Below, piece after piece: positions 12,753 through 24,154 of a stretch of DNA of 64,000 nt. The position numbers and the translations under genes are program-made. This DNA is from Udeniomyces pyricola (Eukaryota > Basidiomycota > Tremellomycetes > Cystofilobasidiales > Mrakiaceae), in NCBI GenBank assembly GCA_039545295.1, contig BCIK01000032.1, positions 63,282 through 127,281 of the forward strand, in the 5' to 3' direction. The notes beneath the pieces are model-generated. The model was not told the origin of the DNA. It searched no databases and was given only the letters and a program-made list of their open reading frames with translations. The stretch's first letter is position 1. Every line of letters begins with the position of its first letter.

Positions 12753-15323
12753 GGATTCAAGGAAGACAGTCGAGTGAGGCCGATGAGAGGAGAGGAGAGA
12801 GAGAGAAGAACGGAAAAGGACGATGAGTGGGCGTGCGAGAGATGGTCTGGAGAGGCGTGGTGAAGCTAGAGCTGGCTGATAGGAGACGCTGAGGATGGAT
12901 GGCGAGAAAGAAATCGGTCGAGGTCGTTGAATGGTGTTGTGGGGAGAGTCGGCGAAGAGCGATAGGGAGAGAGAATTGTGACTGTGACTCTTGGCCGAGG
13001 CCGATGATGGATTATCGTCTTTTCCCATCGTCATCGCAACGTACAAATATTTAGTATACGTCGGTGCCATCATGCATATGAGCGACAAGGCCAACAAAGC
13101 AGGGTCTCAATACCCACAATTCAAGTATCGCTTCACAACCGTCAGTACATCGGTCAATCTTGCACTCGCTTTGTATTGGGCCGGACCGGCTATTGATCTA
13201 CGTTTGGAATTTGGCCGGCAATCATGATCGAATACCGAACGTCGAACATCGAATATCGATCATTCACCGGCTTATAAGTTGGCCGAGAACAGCTTCGATT
13301 CGCGCAATTCAACGCGTTGCCGTCGGATTGATAGTGATAACGTACGATGTGTAGCACACGTACGCCGTACAACGGACGATCCTCAAGGAAGCTTGGACCT
13401 TTTTGATTCGTCCGTTCGTGCTGAGATGGCTGGGCTATTAGGCTGGCTGGTGAGTGGCACTCAAATTTAAGGCGTGCGAGGGAAACAAAATGACGCCGAG
13501 CTGAGTGAGGGTGGAAAGCGCTGCCGATCGAGTGGCAGTACTGGCGGTGATGAACATGCGCGCAATGTTCGACGTCGACGCTGTACGTTTGCCGTCCCAT
13601 GTACTTGGGCGAGCGCCGTCGTTGAACGTTGAACGTCGACGTCTTCGAGACAAATAGTACAAAGGGGTTTGAAAATCTCTCAAACCGGTGCGAGGAAACA
13701 TATGCAGGCCGGGACATGGATATGCATGCATACGCATGGCGCCATGGTGTCATCCAGTGTCATCCGTCTGAACTGTTGGCTCAGCGCGCGCGCACGCCAT
13801 GGATGATGTCGATGGCCGACCGCAAGCATGAGGACTTATATGCACGGCGGGCGTCGAGTTAATGACAGTGATTATGAGCGACGATGGCGTGGGCGCGGAT
13901 GCCCTTTGTTGCAGACTGGATGCATGTGTATGAAGCTGTAGAAAGAAGCAGCCACAGAACAAGGCCAAATGGGCTGGGCCTCGAGATTCTTGTTGTTGAA
14001 GGAGGCGTCTTGATAACTTGCGTATGTGCGGATGGTGATGATGGGACCTGGTTGAGTCTGATCGACCGAGCGCAGCACTGAGCCGATCGTCAATCGAGAG
14101 GAACCAATCATCCATTGCACCACAAAAAGGACCTGGAGGCAATCTGGTGCATACGTTCGTATAGGGATGATATATATATATAGGCAGGGGAACATGGATG
14201 GATATATGGATGGACTACATGTCGCAGTAGGACCGGACGGAGAAGAAAAAAAAAAAAAGAAAACAACTGAGACTTATGAGAATAAAAGAGAGTTTGATTC
14301 TGTCAATGCGGATTTTATGATAGGCAAGGCAGGCAGACCTGGGGGCCGGATGACCGGTGCCCGGCTGGCGGAGGCGAAGGAGTGCTCTGATTTCCCTCCT
14401 CCTTCCCTCCTCATCCTCTTTCTTAACCTTCCTCAACCACCATCGACTCTGCTCCCACCCTTCCCCCCTCCCCCTTCCTTCCCTCCCTTTCCCCTCCCCA
14501 ACCCCCCCAAAGTTCACCAACAGGATACCGCTTGCGTAAGTTTCCATTCGACTCACCCCAGACATTTTCCCCCCCATCGCCCTCCAGATTCCTCCCCTCG
14601 CTCATCAACCAAGTCTGGCCCGCCCTCCTTTATCTCACTCGAGTCATGTGCCGGCGCTTCCAGGGGCCACTCTCCCTCGCCTCACTTCCTCTCATCCCGC
14701 TTTTTCTCCTGACCCCCTGGAGCCATACCCACGTCTCCTCGCGTCCTGTGTCGTCCTCTATGCATCTATCTATCCATCCATCCATCCATCCATCCATACA
14801 CATGCTTACACGTCTATGCTCCTTATCTGCCCCCTACAGTCGCTCGCGACCCTGGAACTTTCCCCTTTCCTCCTCCTTTCTCACTTCTCCACCTCCCGCA
14901 TAACCGCCCCGACGCACCCCACGCCTCCTTCCCGCCTCTCCCATACCCCGCCTCAACCATCCCGCCCTGCCCTCCTCTCTTACCCTCTTCCTCGAATCGT
15001 GTGACGCGCTCTACGCTCCTCGAGTCTTGAATTTCTACCCTCGACCAACCCAATCCGCCCTCTCCTCCCTTCTCCCCCTTTGAGATCGAAAAGACGCTTG
15101 ACCTTTGGTCGCGATTTTCTTATCTCTCCCACCCGTCGAAACCATCCGAACTGCCCCGTATCTCTGCCGATCTACCCCTCTTTCTTCCTTTCTTCTCACC
15201 TCCCTCTAATTTCTCTTGAAATTTCTCCGAATCTCTCTCTTCGGATCTTCGCCCAAAAAAGAAACGTCGCCATCTAATTCCTCGGAACATATAGAAAAAA
15301 AAAAAACCCCTCTCTCCGTCGAT
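12753..15323. other. Long intergenic region: divergent promoters of the MFS gene and bHLH gene
   Basis: No supported gene in 2.6 kb. About 13240-13640 carries clusters of GTCGAC/ACGTCGA-type motifs in both orientations. An A-run and a TA run lie near 14170-14260. From about 14390 to 15320 the plus strand is almost entirely C and T, with an ATCC tetranucleotide array at 14765-14797. This looks like a very long pyrimidine-rich promoter or leader of the bHLH gene. Open frames here are low-complexity Pro/Ser/Leu translations and are not convincing. Confidence 0.6.
14765..14797. repeat. ATCC/ATCT tetranucleotide microsatellite
   Basis: About eight tandem ATCC-type units in the pyrimidine-rich leader of the bHLH gene. 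Confidence 0.85.
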
Positions 15324-17170
15324 ATGCTCGTCCGCAACCAAACATCGGCCTCTCCGGCTTCTTCCAACTCCTCCGATACGCCCTGCACCCCTCCTTCGGT
15401 TACGGAGTTTGGCTCGTCTCAGGTGCTCCACCAACGGCAACAACAACAACAACAACAACCTCAGCCGCGAACGTTTGTTAGTTCCCAGTTGGACAAAGGC
15501 CTCGAAGCTACCAAGCCGGCCAAACCCAAGGCAACCAAAAGCCGAAAGCGAGTCAACACCGCCGAGAAGCGCGCTACTCACAACGCCATCGAGCGGCAGC
15601 GACGCGAGGCGCTTAACGGACGCTTCCTTGTGAGTGATGTATCACATCGTACCTTTGTGTATTCATATGATCCGCTATGCTCAAGTCAGCTCGGTTGACC
15701 CCTTATCTGTTCCGCGTCGTCAATCCGTAATCGCAGGATCTCGCTCGCCTTCTCCCCGGCCTCGCCGATGCTAAGCGACCCTCCAAAGCGGCCATTGTCA
15801 ACAACTCGATCAACCATCTCAACTTGCAGCGAGAGGCCCGCCTGCTTGCCGCTCGAGAGCTCCGAGCGCTCCTTCAGGAAAGGGATACCCTGCTCGAGGA
15901 AGTCAACACTTGGCGATCCCAGCAGGGACTCAACCCCGCCGAGTCCACTGGCGAGACCGAGGGTGTCAAAGAGGTGATGAAGGTGGAAAATGAGGTCTTT
16001 GGCGAGTTCGATGCCGGCTGCATTGGTGGAGATATGGACGAGGAGGACTACGGCGAAATGGAAGCCAGCTTTATCGGTAGCGAAGGAGCCATTGATAGGT
16101 CGAGCATCTCCTCCCACGCGACTTCATTGAGTCAGGGTGCACAAGCCCAGTCGTTCATCGACCTCGTCGCTCACTCGCGATCTGCCTCGGCCGCCTCCCA
16201 ATACGGCCCTGACTTCTTCACCTCCTTCGCCGGTTTGAACGACCAATCTCTCGACACCTTTACCTCGTCCATTTCCGACTTTTCCCCTGCTGTGACATCG
16301 CAGTCTCCTCTTTCGTCTGCATCGTTCAACGAGCATGCGCCTGTGCCTTTTGGTGGAGTCATGCCTTCGGACGAAAAGGTCGCTAGCTGGGCTGCCGAGA
16401 CGCTCTACCAGCACCTTCAAAAGCAGCAGAACCATGCTCAAGTTCAGCATGCGGTCCAGCAGCGACCCCGAGGCGACGGCGGGCTCGATGGCTTCGAGGA
16501 CCTCTACGCCGGCCTCAACCCCAACACGGCCGCTCTCCTCGCCAACATGACTGTCCAGCAGCCCAGGACGTTCGCTGGCCAGTACATTGCTGACCAAGAG
16601 GAGGTTGGTCTTGTCGTTTCCTCTCCTTTTACGCCAGTCATCACCCCAATGACAGATTCCGTGCTGATGTCTTCTTTGCTTGTGTGTGTATATCCATACG
16701 TCTTCTTTTATTTTCCTCCACCTTAGCAACCTCACAAATCGTACAATGTCCCCGCCGGTCCAGCTCATCTTTTCCAAGCCACCTGCTTCCCGCCCCAGAA
16801 CCCTCTGCCCCTTCCTGCGCCCGCGTCTGCGTTTTCTTCCTCGGCTCCTGCTCCTGGTCAGATGGATGTCAACGCCTGGAGACGATTTGCCCTCAACCAG
16901 TACTCTTTTGACCAGCAACCTGACGATGCGCATGCTGCCAACGCGAAGCGACGAACTTCGAGCGCTCCTCAATATGCCGTGCAGCGCGGCTCCTCGTCGT
17001 TCGGTCACTTGAATGGCGACTCTCAGCAGCAGCAAGCTGAGCCTACCATGGACGAGCTCAGAGAGGCGGTTCGTGCCGGCATGGGCTACGGCGTTTCACT
17101 TGCCGCCGGAGTGACTGGCTCGGTTGGAAACAACGCTGGAGCCTGGGAGGCTTTTGCCGCCAGGCGGTAA
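15324..17170 (+). CDS. bHLH transcription factor (class B, predicted E-box binder)
   Basis: Exons 15324-15629, 15737-16603 and 16727-17170 give 538 residues. After a Ser/Gln-rich head (a QQQQQQQ run near residue 35) comes the basic region KRVNTAEKRATHNAIERQRR. The His, Glu and Arg at the DNA-contact positions (H..NAIER..R) are the class B pattern that recognises CACGTG. Helix 1 (EALNGRFLDLARLLPG) is split by intron 1. The loop and helix 2 follow (KRPSKAAIVNNSINHLNLQR), then a heptad-like extension (LLAARELRALLQERDTLLEE), so a bHLH-leucine-zipper arrangement is likely. The C-terminal half is acidic, then Ser/Gln-rich. The ATG at 15324 is used because the sequence before it is a C/T and oligo-A leader. 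An in-frame start at 15216 would add 36 residues of low-complexity sequence. No specific orthologue is claimed. Confidence 0.9.
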
Positions 17171-18178
17171 ATCCCTGCTAGTCGCCATTTCCCTCCACCT
17201 TTCCTGGGAGCCCCGTTTTTTTTTGTTTATGAATTTTCTGCTTCCTGGTGTTTTGCTTGGTTTTTGATTCCTGGCCGGCGTCCGCTGCCCTTCGCTTTTG
17301 TCATGTCCTTTTCTCCCCCCCCCCCCCTTCCTCCATATTCAATACTATCTTCTCCCCCCCGCCCCCCTCCCTTCATTTCCCCTTTGGATCATATCTGGTC
17401 CCCTCATGTGTTCCTTCTTTTCTTTAGAAGGCTTATCCAAGGTGTCCTCTTTGTCCACTTCTTTGCTTTACACCTATACCTGTTGCTGCCATACATGCAA
17501 ACGGACCGTGTTTTTGCTTAATCGCCCTCGTTCCTCTACAAAACCCATCCCTCCTCCGTTTCAACCTTTCGCTTCTGCCCTTTTTGGCTTTGCCTCTGCT
17601 CTGATCTTATGCTTTGCGTTGTATTTTCTTTCCTTTGCCTTCCTCCAAACTTGTCCTTTTCTTTCGGTCCCTTTCTTTTATCTCTTCTTTGTGTCTTGCT
17701 TGTCGAGACACCTGCAGGTCCAGCAATGGGCGTGTTCCTTTATTTATGTTTTTATTTCTCTTTCTTTTGCTTTGACCTGATGCTCCTTTCCCAACCTTTG
17801 GTAGCTCGTCACTGCCACTAGCTACTATCCCTTCATCAATTCTCTTTGCCTCTTTTTCTTACTTCCCTTTTTCAATGCTAAACCCCACTTTTCGACATTC
17901 CTGGGAAGAGGACACTGACGCGTGATGACTTGAGTCCCATGAGGGTGATTTAACCAGCTTGGTTGTTCATACCATCCGAAATGGGGCGCATCGCTGCGAT
18001 GATGGAGTCATGCAAGAGACGCAAAGAGGGTTTGGAAACGAGAAAGAAAAAAAAAAAGATGAAGATATATATAGTGGGGGATGGATAGCAAAGGGGTAGG
18101 GGGGAGAGAGAGAGCATGTGGAAGCGCGCGCGCGCAATCGCGGCAAGCCGACATCAACAACAAAGTGTTCTCCCGCGC
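17171..18178. other. Convergent 3' region between the bHLH gene and RPN6
   Basis: Pyrimidine-rich on the plus strand from 17200 to 17900, then purine-rich toward RPN6, with C-runs near 17317-17328. This fits two facing 3' untranslated regions. No gene is supported. Open frames are Phe/Leu/Ser/Pro low complexity. Confidence 0.6.
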
Positions 18179-21091
18179 TCATGATAGTTTCGTCGCCTGG
18201 AAGGAAAGAAAGACGCACAGCAAGCAAATGGAGCCATGAGAGTCACGGGGGTGAGCAATTCGAAGAAGGTGGGGGGGGGGGGGGGGGGTACGATGACATT
18301 TCGAGAGTAGGGGGGGGGGGGGGGGGGTAAGGGGAGAGGAAAGAGGGAGGGGGGGGGGGGGGGGGNNNNNNNNNNNNNNNNNNNNNNNNNNNNNNNNNNN
18401 NNNNNNNNNNNNNNNNNNNGAGCACAGATCTGGCGCAGTCATTGACGGACAGGGAGGGGGGGGGGGGGGGGGGGGGAGGTTGATGAATGGCGAAAGGGGA
18501 GAAGAAAGGTAGACGGTTCCAAAAGAAAAGAAGAAGAAAAAGGAAAAAAAAAATCCAGATGGACAGACGAACCTTCTCGTACAACGAATTGACGACATCA
18601 CCGACGTGCTTGATCGTGTCGAGTGTCGCAGTGTAGGTTTGCTAAAGGGTCAGGGAGCGGAGGAGCATCAAAATATCGAGAGGGTCGGGAGTAAGAATTT
18701 GACAAGTTACAGACAGTATCAGCGGTCAAATACAATAAGAGAACACAAGAACCCTTGAAAAGATCCGTCATGCCGGAGGAGAGTCAAGGTAGAAGAGGGA
18801 AGCGGGAAGAGGAAAGCGGCAAGAGACCGAGAAACTCACGTCGTCCTTGGGCTCTTCAAAGACTTGCAGGCATCCTGCTCCCTGATCCAGAACACCAAAA
18901 AAGACCTTGTCAAGAATCATCTGACTCAGCCTTGACATTGGGGGAAGCAGAATAAGTATACATTCAAAATAAAATAAAATAAGTAGACAAAAGAATGACA
19001 GTCAGTAAAGTATTCGACCTTCTCCCCGTGACTGAAGAGACCATCTCAATGCCGTCCAGCCGAAGCAACGAAAAGAATGCTTACTTGGTCTCGACGCCTT
19101 GGACGGGTTGACCGACAAGCTCGGCGACATGGGCAATCTCGACGCTGGAAAACGGCTCGATGATCCGGACGAGGTTCTGCTCGAGAAGGGTGTCGTAAAG
19201 TGCCGAGAGGTGAGACCGGATGATAGGGTCGTTGGATAGCTCTGCGAAGTTGAAGACGCGAGGGATAGAAATCTCAGTGTTCCAAGTCAAAGAATTGTCA
19301 AAGATAGGAGGTACAAAAGAAAGGAGGGCCAAAGAAAAATGACGAAACCGATTGGTCTGAACGACATACCTTCCTTCCACTCCTTGAGGGCACCCTCAAA
19401 TTCGCTTAGCGACCGGTTTTGATGCGCAGCGGCGATCGACTTCATGGCCTCGACCTCCTTGCCAGAGTACTTGAGGGCAAGCTTGGCCTGAATCAGCGAG
19501 TTGACATCTTGCGGCTGTCGGGAGAGCGAGATAAGCGGCAGGTAGAGTGAGCATTACCAGCCTTGTGCAGCAAACAATCGAGACGAAGAAGTTCGCGGTG
19601 AATTGGGAAAGCACACGTTTGCTAGGGACTGACCAGGTTAAGCATGATCTTGCAGAGGAGCATGTACTTGAGAGCCTTGAGCGCTCGAGCATCGTCCGCC
19701 GCCGAAAAGCCCTCGAAAGTCTCAAAAAAGTACGAGTAACTGCCAAAGATTTGACCAGAACGCGTTGAGCATGACGTTGATTTTTACAAAGAGATAAGTG
19801 TCTTCATCGCGAGATGAGACAAAGTCACAGACTGAAGCCACAAAGCAAAAGAGGACTAACGCGGTCTTGTAGTCCTTGTCCTCGGCATGGAGGATACCGG
19901 ACTGCATATCGAGTTGTGCTTGCAGCAGAGGCGGGCAGTATATCGAGTTGGCTGCTGTTCGTCCAGCTGTCAGGGCAGCCTAAGGTACGGCACAAACAAG
20001 CAACAGAATGATGAGCTATCGTCAATACAAAGTGACGTGTTTCCGATCACGAGTCTGTCAAGCACAGTCATCGCCTTGTTGATGATCTCGAGGCCTCACC
20101 TTTGCCTTGGCCCAGTTGGCCGTCTCCGAATTAGCTCTCGACTCGAGGAGGTGAACCTCGGTCAAGATCATTTTGTCGTCCAGACGCTTGAGTTCCTTAA
20201 GCAACGCGTCGATCAGGGCAAGCGCATCTCGGTACGATTTGGATTCAATTTGCCTGGATTGAGCGCAACCATTTTCCACAAAAGGAACATGCCGATTCTA
20301 TTAGTCATGAGGCCATGATCGGCGCAAATGTATATCGAGACAACAGAGGAAACGATGTTGAAGACACAGTCCGAAACCATGCTGAATGAGACGTACAGTC
20401 CGGCGAGTTTAGTCTCGAGCGATTGACGGAGAAAGACCCGCTTCTCAGTGCGAGCCCATTCGATGTTGTCCTTGGTGCATTCGATCTGGTCAGCCTCGGC
20501 GTTGGGAATGTGTGAGAAGTAATCGATCAGGGTTCGGACTGTAAGCGGCGATGAGGTGAAGCCAGGAGTAGAGCGGGCGAGCAAGTCAGTCAGTGCGACA
20601 GATCCTGAGTGGCATCACACCTGATGCCTGAGTACGGATGAAGAATGTTGATACGCACTCAGCTTAGCCGTCTTGGCTTTAGCTGTTGGCGACATGGAGG
20701 TCCTGCTCCGCTTGATGATGTCGGCCAGAGCAGTCGCGTTGCTGCGTTAGCTCGACCCACGACAGACAGCGGCGGAGAGACAGAATGCAAGAAGGCAGGG
20801 AGATCCAGGCAAGATGGAGGTGATGGATATGTCAGCTGGTGGATCTAAGCAGTGATGACTGATTGGAGTGTAGTATATGATGTCAAGGACCAAGACGGGA
20901 TTGGTGAGGACTGACTGCTGATCCCTGTAGAGCTCGCCGAGCTTTAGGAGGGCATCCTCCTGATCGCGAAGGACGTCTTCGTCATCGGACTTTGTTTGGA
21001 TGATGTCGTTGTAAAGGGCTTCTGCCTTTGATGGGTCTGACTTTGCAATCTCGTTGGCGTACTGGAGGGAGGACTGAGGGGTTTGGGACAT
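18179..21091 (-). CDS. RPN6: 26S proteasome lid subunit Rpn6 (PSMD11 family)
   Basis: Minus-strand, multi-exon gene. The ATG at 21091 opens [20 protein letters not shown]. Later blocks match Rpn6 in order: [104 protein letters not shown], then [16 protein letters not shown]. The C-terminal PCI/winged-helix region contains [20 protein letters not shown] and [20 protein letters not shown]. The end is spliced: exon SLYEK (from 18573) joins across 18197-18572 to an 18-nt last exon reading ATKLS-stop (stop 18179-18181), which is a natural Rpn6 tail. Rpn6 is the clamp that ties the lid to the base and to the 20S core. It is transcribed divergently from RPN7. Confidence 0.92.
18270..18476. repeat. 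Poly-G tracts and assembly gap inside the last RPN6 intron
   Basis: Runs of G at 18270-18288, 18311-18327 and 18349-18365 lead into 54 N at 18366-18419, followed by another G-run at 18456-18476. On the RPN6 transcript these are poly-C. The gap length is probably arbitrary. The tract lies wholly inside the intron 18197-18572. Confidence 0.9.
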
Positions 21092-21302
21092 AGTGGGCTA
21101 ATGGGTTGGTGGGTTGGTGGCTAGAGGAGGGGGGGATGAGATGAGGAGGGAGCAAGATGAACTAGCAAGGGCGATGTGGATTGTGCAAGTAAGTATGAGA
21201 GAGGGAACGTGGAGCTCATCGTCATCCACCGCATACATCCAACTTACATCCTCATCCGCCATCACCCATCATCCATCGTCTATCGTCCATCATCCACACA
21301 CC
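21092..21302. promoter_or_regulatory. Bidirectional promoter between RPN6 and RPN7
   Basis: Only 211 bp separate the two start codons. The RPN6 side is G/T-rich with GGGTTGGT repeats (21110-21122). The RPN7 side carries CATCC/CATCG repeats (21240-21300) and pyrimidine-rich sequence just before the ATG. I do not see an exact yeast Rpn4 site (GGTGGCAAA). The nearest look-alike is GGTTGGTGGCT at 21113-21123. Confidence 0.75.
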
Positions 21303-23417
21303 ATGTCCTCATCCACTCCCCCAGCAGACGAAGAAGCTCCCCTGCCCATCCCTCGACTCACCCTGCCCCAATTCCACTTCATCCTTTCCAACCCGTCCCT
21401 TGCTCATCTCCACGACAATGCCAGGCAGGAGCTCATCAAGGGCATCCAAGAAGACGGTCAGTCACTCTCAACCCTTCCATCTAACACGCCACTCACCAAT
21501 CCTTGTCAACTGACCAGACCCAGCCATGGTGACTAACGAACGACTACCGAACGACTTGCCATTCATAAACCTACCCATCCTCCAGAAATGGCCCCTTACC
21601 TCGAGACACTGCTCGCCGAACCCTCGCCCGTCATCGCACCCGAGCCATCGCTTCTACCCAAGCTCAAGGAACTCAACGAGTCCAAGCTCGCCGAATTCGA
21701 GACCAAGATTGTCGAGGCCCAGGAGAGGGAAGGAGAGACTGAAGTTTCGGACATCTTGAGGGCAAAGGCTGCTTACTTGACTCAGATCGGCGACCGAGTG
21801 CGTATCTTGTTCTCCCTGTCTCTTTCTCTATCTCTTTCTTATTCTTTTTGAACCGTTCTCTATTCCTTCCGAGCTCCCACCTTGTCACAATACGAGCTGA
21901 CCATATATATGTATATATATATCCCGTGCTGGTCAAACCACCTCCATCCTGCCATCTGTAGACGCGAAGTCTAGCCGCTCTCGACCACGCTCTCCTCAAA
22001 ACCCCCGGACTGGGCGCGAGAATAGACCTCGTCCTGACCATTGTCCGAGTCGGCTTCTTCTTCAACGACAACACCATCATCACAACCAACCTTCCTAAAG
22101 CTTCCACGTACGTCTTTCGTCTCGGCCCAACTGCGACATGAACACGCGAGGCTTTCATCGATCACCTTGGCTGATGGCGATCATTGTCTGCTTGTCCGTG
22201 CGCATTCCATGTTGCTTCTCTTTCTGGTAGTCTGATTGACGAGGGTGGAGACTGGGACCGAAGGAACCGACTCAAAGTCTACCAGGGACTCCACTTGTTG
22301 ACGGTTCGGGACTTCAAAAAGGGAGGAGAGCTGTTGATTGACGCTCTCAGCACGTTCACCGCTACCGAGCTCATGGATTACGACTCGTTCGTCGTGGTGA
22401 CCGTCCTGGCGTGCATGGTCTGGATGGAGAGGGTTGACATCAAGAAGAAAGTGAGTTCACGCTTTACATCAGTGACCAGACTTCAGGCGTCCCCTCTCTT
22501 AATCTCAATCTCATCGCTGAACTTGGCCTGGCGCACCCGAATCCCGCCATCTCCTTCTTCTTTTTTAATAATGACCGTCACCCCCTATTGCGCAGCTCCT
22601 CAACTCGCCCGAGATCCGACAGACGTTCCCGACGCAACCTTTGCTGGAGCAATTCGCCTCGGCCCTCTACTCGTGTGATTACGCCAAGTTTTTCACCTCG
22701 TTGGCCTCGGTCGAATCGACTCATCTTTTGCCGTCGCGTGTGCTCGCGCCGCATGCCCGGTTCTACGTCCGAGAGATGCGGATCCGAAGTTACGCTCAGC
22801 TTCTGGAGAGCTACAAGAGCTTGACCCTTGAGAGTATGTGTAGGGCGTTTGGTGTGGGCGAGGAGTTTATCGACAAGTGAGTCGGAGCAACATTTCAGGA
22901 AATCTGTTTCGACATTTATGTGTCTTGTTCCTTTGGGGCTTAAAAAGAAAAGAAAAACGGGTTCCTGACTCATCCTTTCGTCTGATCTCTGTCCTTGGGT
23001 CATCCTCTTCCAGCGACCTCTCCCGCCTGATCTCGGCCGGTCGACTCAATTGCACTATCGACAAGGTCAACGGCGTCGTCGAGACGAACCGACGCGACAG
23101 GAAAAATGCTCAATACGAGTCCGTCGTCAAGCAGGGTGACCTCTTGCTCAATTGTCAGTCATATCTCAAGAAAAAATCCCCCAATCATTCTCCATGCTCT
23201 GGTGCTATTCCTATCCATCTGTTGAAGTTGATTTGGATGGCAACTCCGATGTAACTCATTTGCGTTCACTCTTTGCGCCGCTGACACTTCCTTTCGCTTC
23301 TCTCGCCTTTTTCTTTCTTATTCTTTTTTTTTTTCTTTCTTGCTTCCTCCCGCCGGCCGCGTCCTACCTTTCCTTCATCCACCAGCGCTATCCAAGCTCA
23401 GCAAAGTCATCGTTTAA
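21303..23417 (+). CDS. RPN7: 26S proteasome lid subunit Rpn7 (PSMD6 family)
   Basis: Exons 21303-21456, 21586-21797, 21962-22107, 22231-22450, 22596-22876, 23014-23153 and 23386-23417 total 394 residues, the expected Rpn7 length (about 390-430). Family blocks are seen in order: [110 protein letters not shown], then the PCI domain with [57 protein letters not shown] and [20 protein letters not shown]. The last 32-nt exon encodes the tail [10 protein letters not shown]. The protein is part of the proteasome lid horseshoe of PCI subunits next to Rpn3 and Rpn6. It shares its promoter with RPN6, which suggests matched expression. Confidence 0.94.
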
Positions 23418-24154
23418 AAGACCCCCCCTTCCCCCCCCCCCCCTTCCCCCCTTCTCACTCTCGACAACTGACCATATATACCTTCTTGACTTCCATCGAC
23501 CCATCCATCCTTCCACCTGTCCATCCACATAAACACATTCATCCTGTTTCCTCGATTGCAGCAGCACTCCTCTCATTGACTGCCTGCTTTGTTATAAATC
23601 ACCATGTTTTTTTTTTGGGTTTTTCTTGCGTGCTCGACCTCGTTCAATCGAGACAAGGTGAGAGAGAGGTCGAGTGGTGGGGGGGGGGGGGAGAGAGGTT
23701 AAATTGAAGTGGGTTGTCCTTCGCGTCTGCTCTCTCTCATATACACACACACACACACATTCGCCTCCTGAGTTTTCTCGTCGACAAAGAAAAACAGACA
23801 TGAATGGGGGTATACAACCAACACTGGTAGGCGGTCTGAAAGGAGAGAGAAATAAAAACTGTAAAAGGGGTAGGGAAAAGCAAGAACAGGAAAAAGATGT
23901 TCTAAAAAGAAACTGAAAGGGAAGGAAGGGGGGGGGGAGGGGGATAGGATGAGGGAAGAGAGCCAAAGAGGCTCTCAGAGACCAGGTCAAAGGATTCCAT
24001 AGGTGACTTCCTTTCGAAAAGGGAATAAAAGGGATAAGATCATGGCATGGAGATGCGAAAGGGGTCGGATCAGAAAGGATGGTAAGACAAGGGTAGACGA
24101 GCAGCAGGGGAAGAGAGTAGGAGTAGGGAGGGTTTGGGGGTAAGGGTGAACACA
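23418..24154. other. Convergent 3' region between RPN7 and the mitoferrin gene
   Basis: No supported gene. It holds C-runs at 23425-23455, a T-run near 23606, a G-run near 23680, and a CA repeat at about 23742-23758. Confidence 0.6.

Noticed and set aside
12753..13097. In-frame extension of the MFS protein to an upstream start
   Set aside because: The extension is Ser/Arg/Pro low complexity, while the family typically starts with a short acidic/Ser-rich head, as at 12752.
17264..17821. Plus-strand frames of 70-160 residues after the bHLH stop
   Set aside because: They are Cys/Phe/Leu/Ser/Pro low-complexity translations of pyrimidine-rich 3' sequence without splice or family support.
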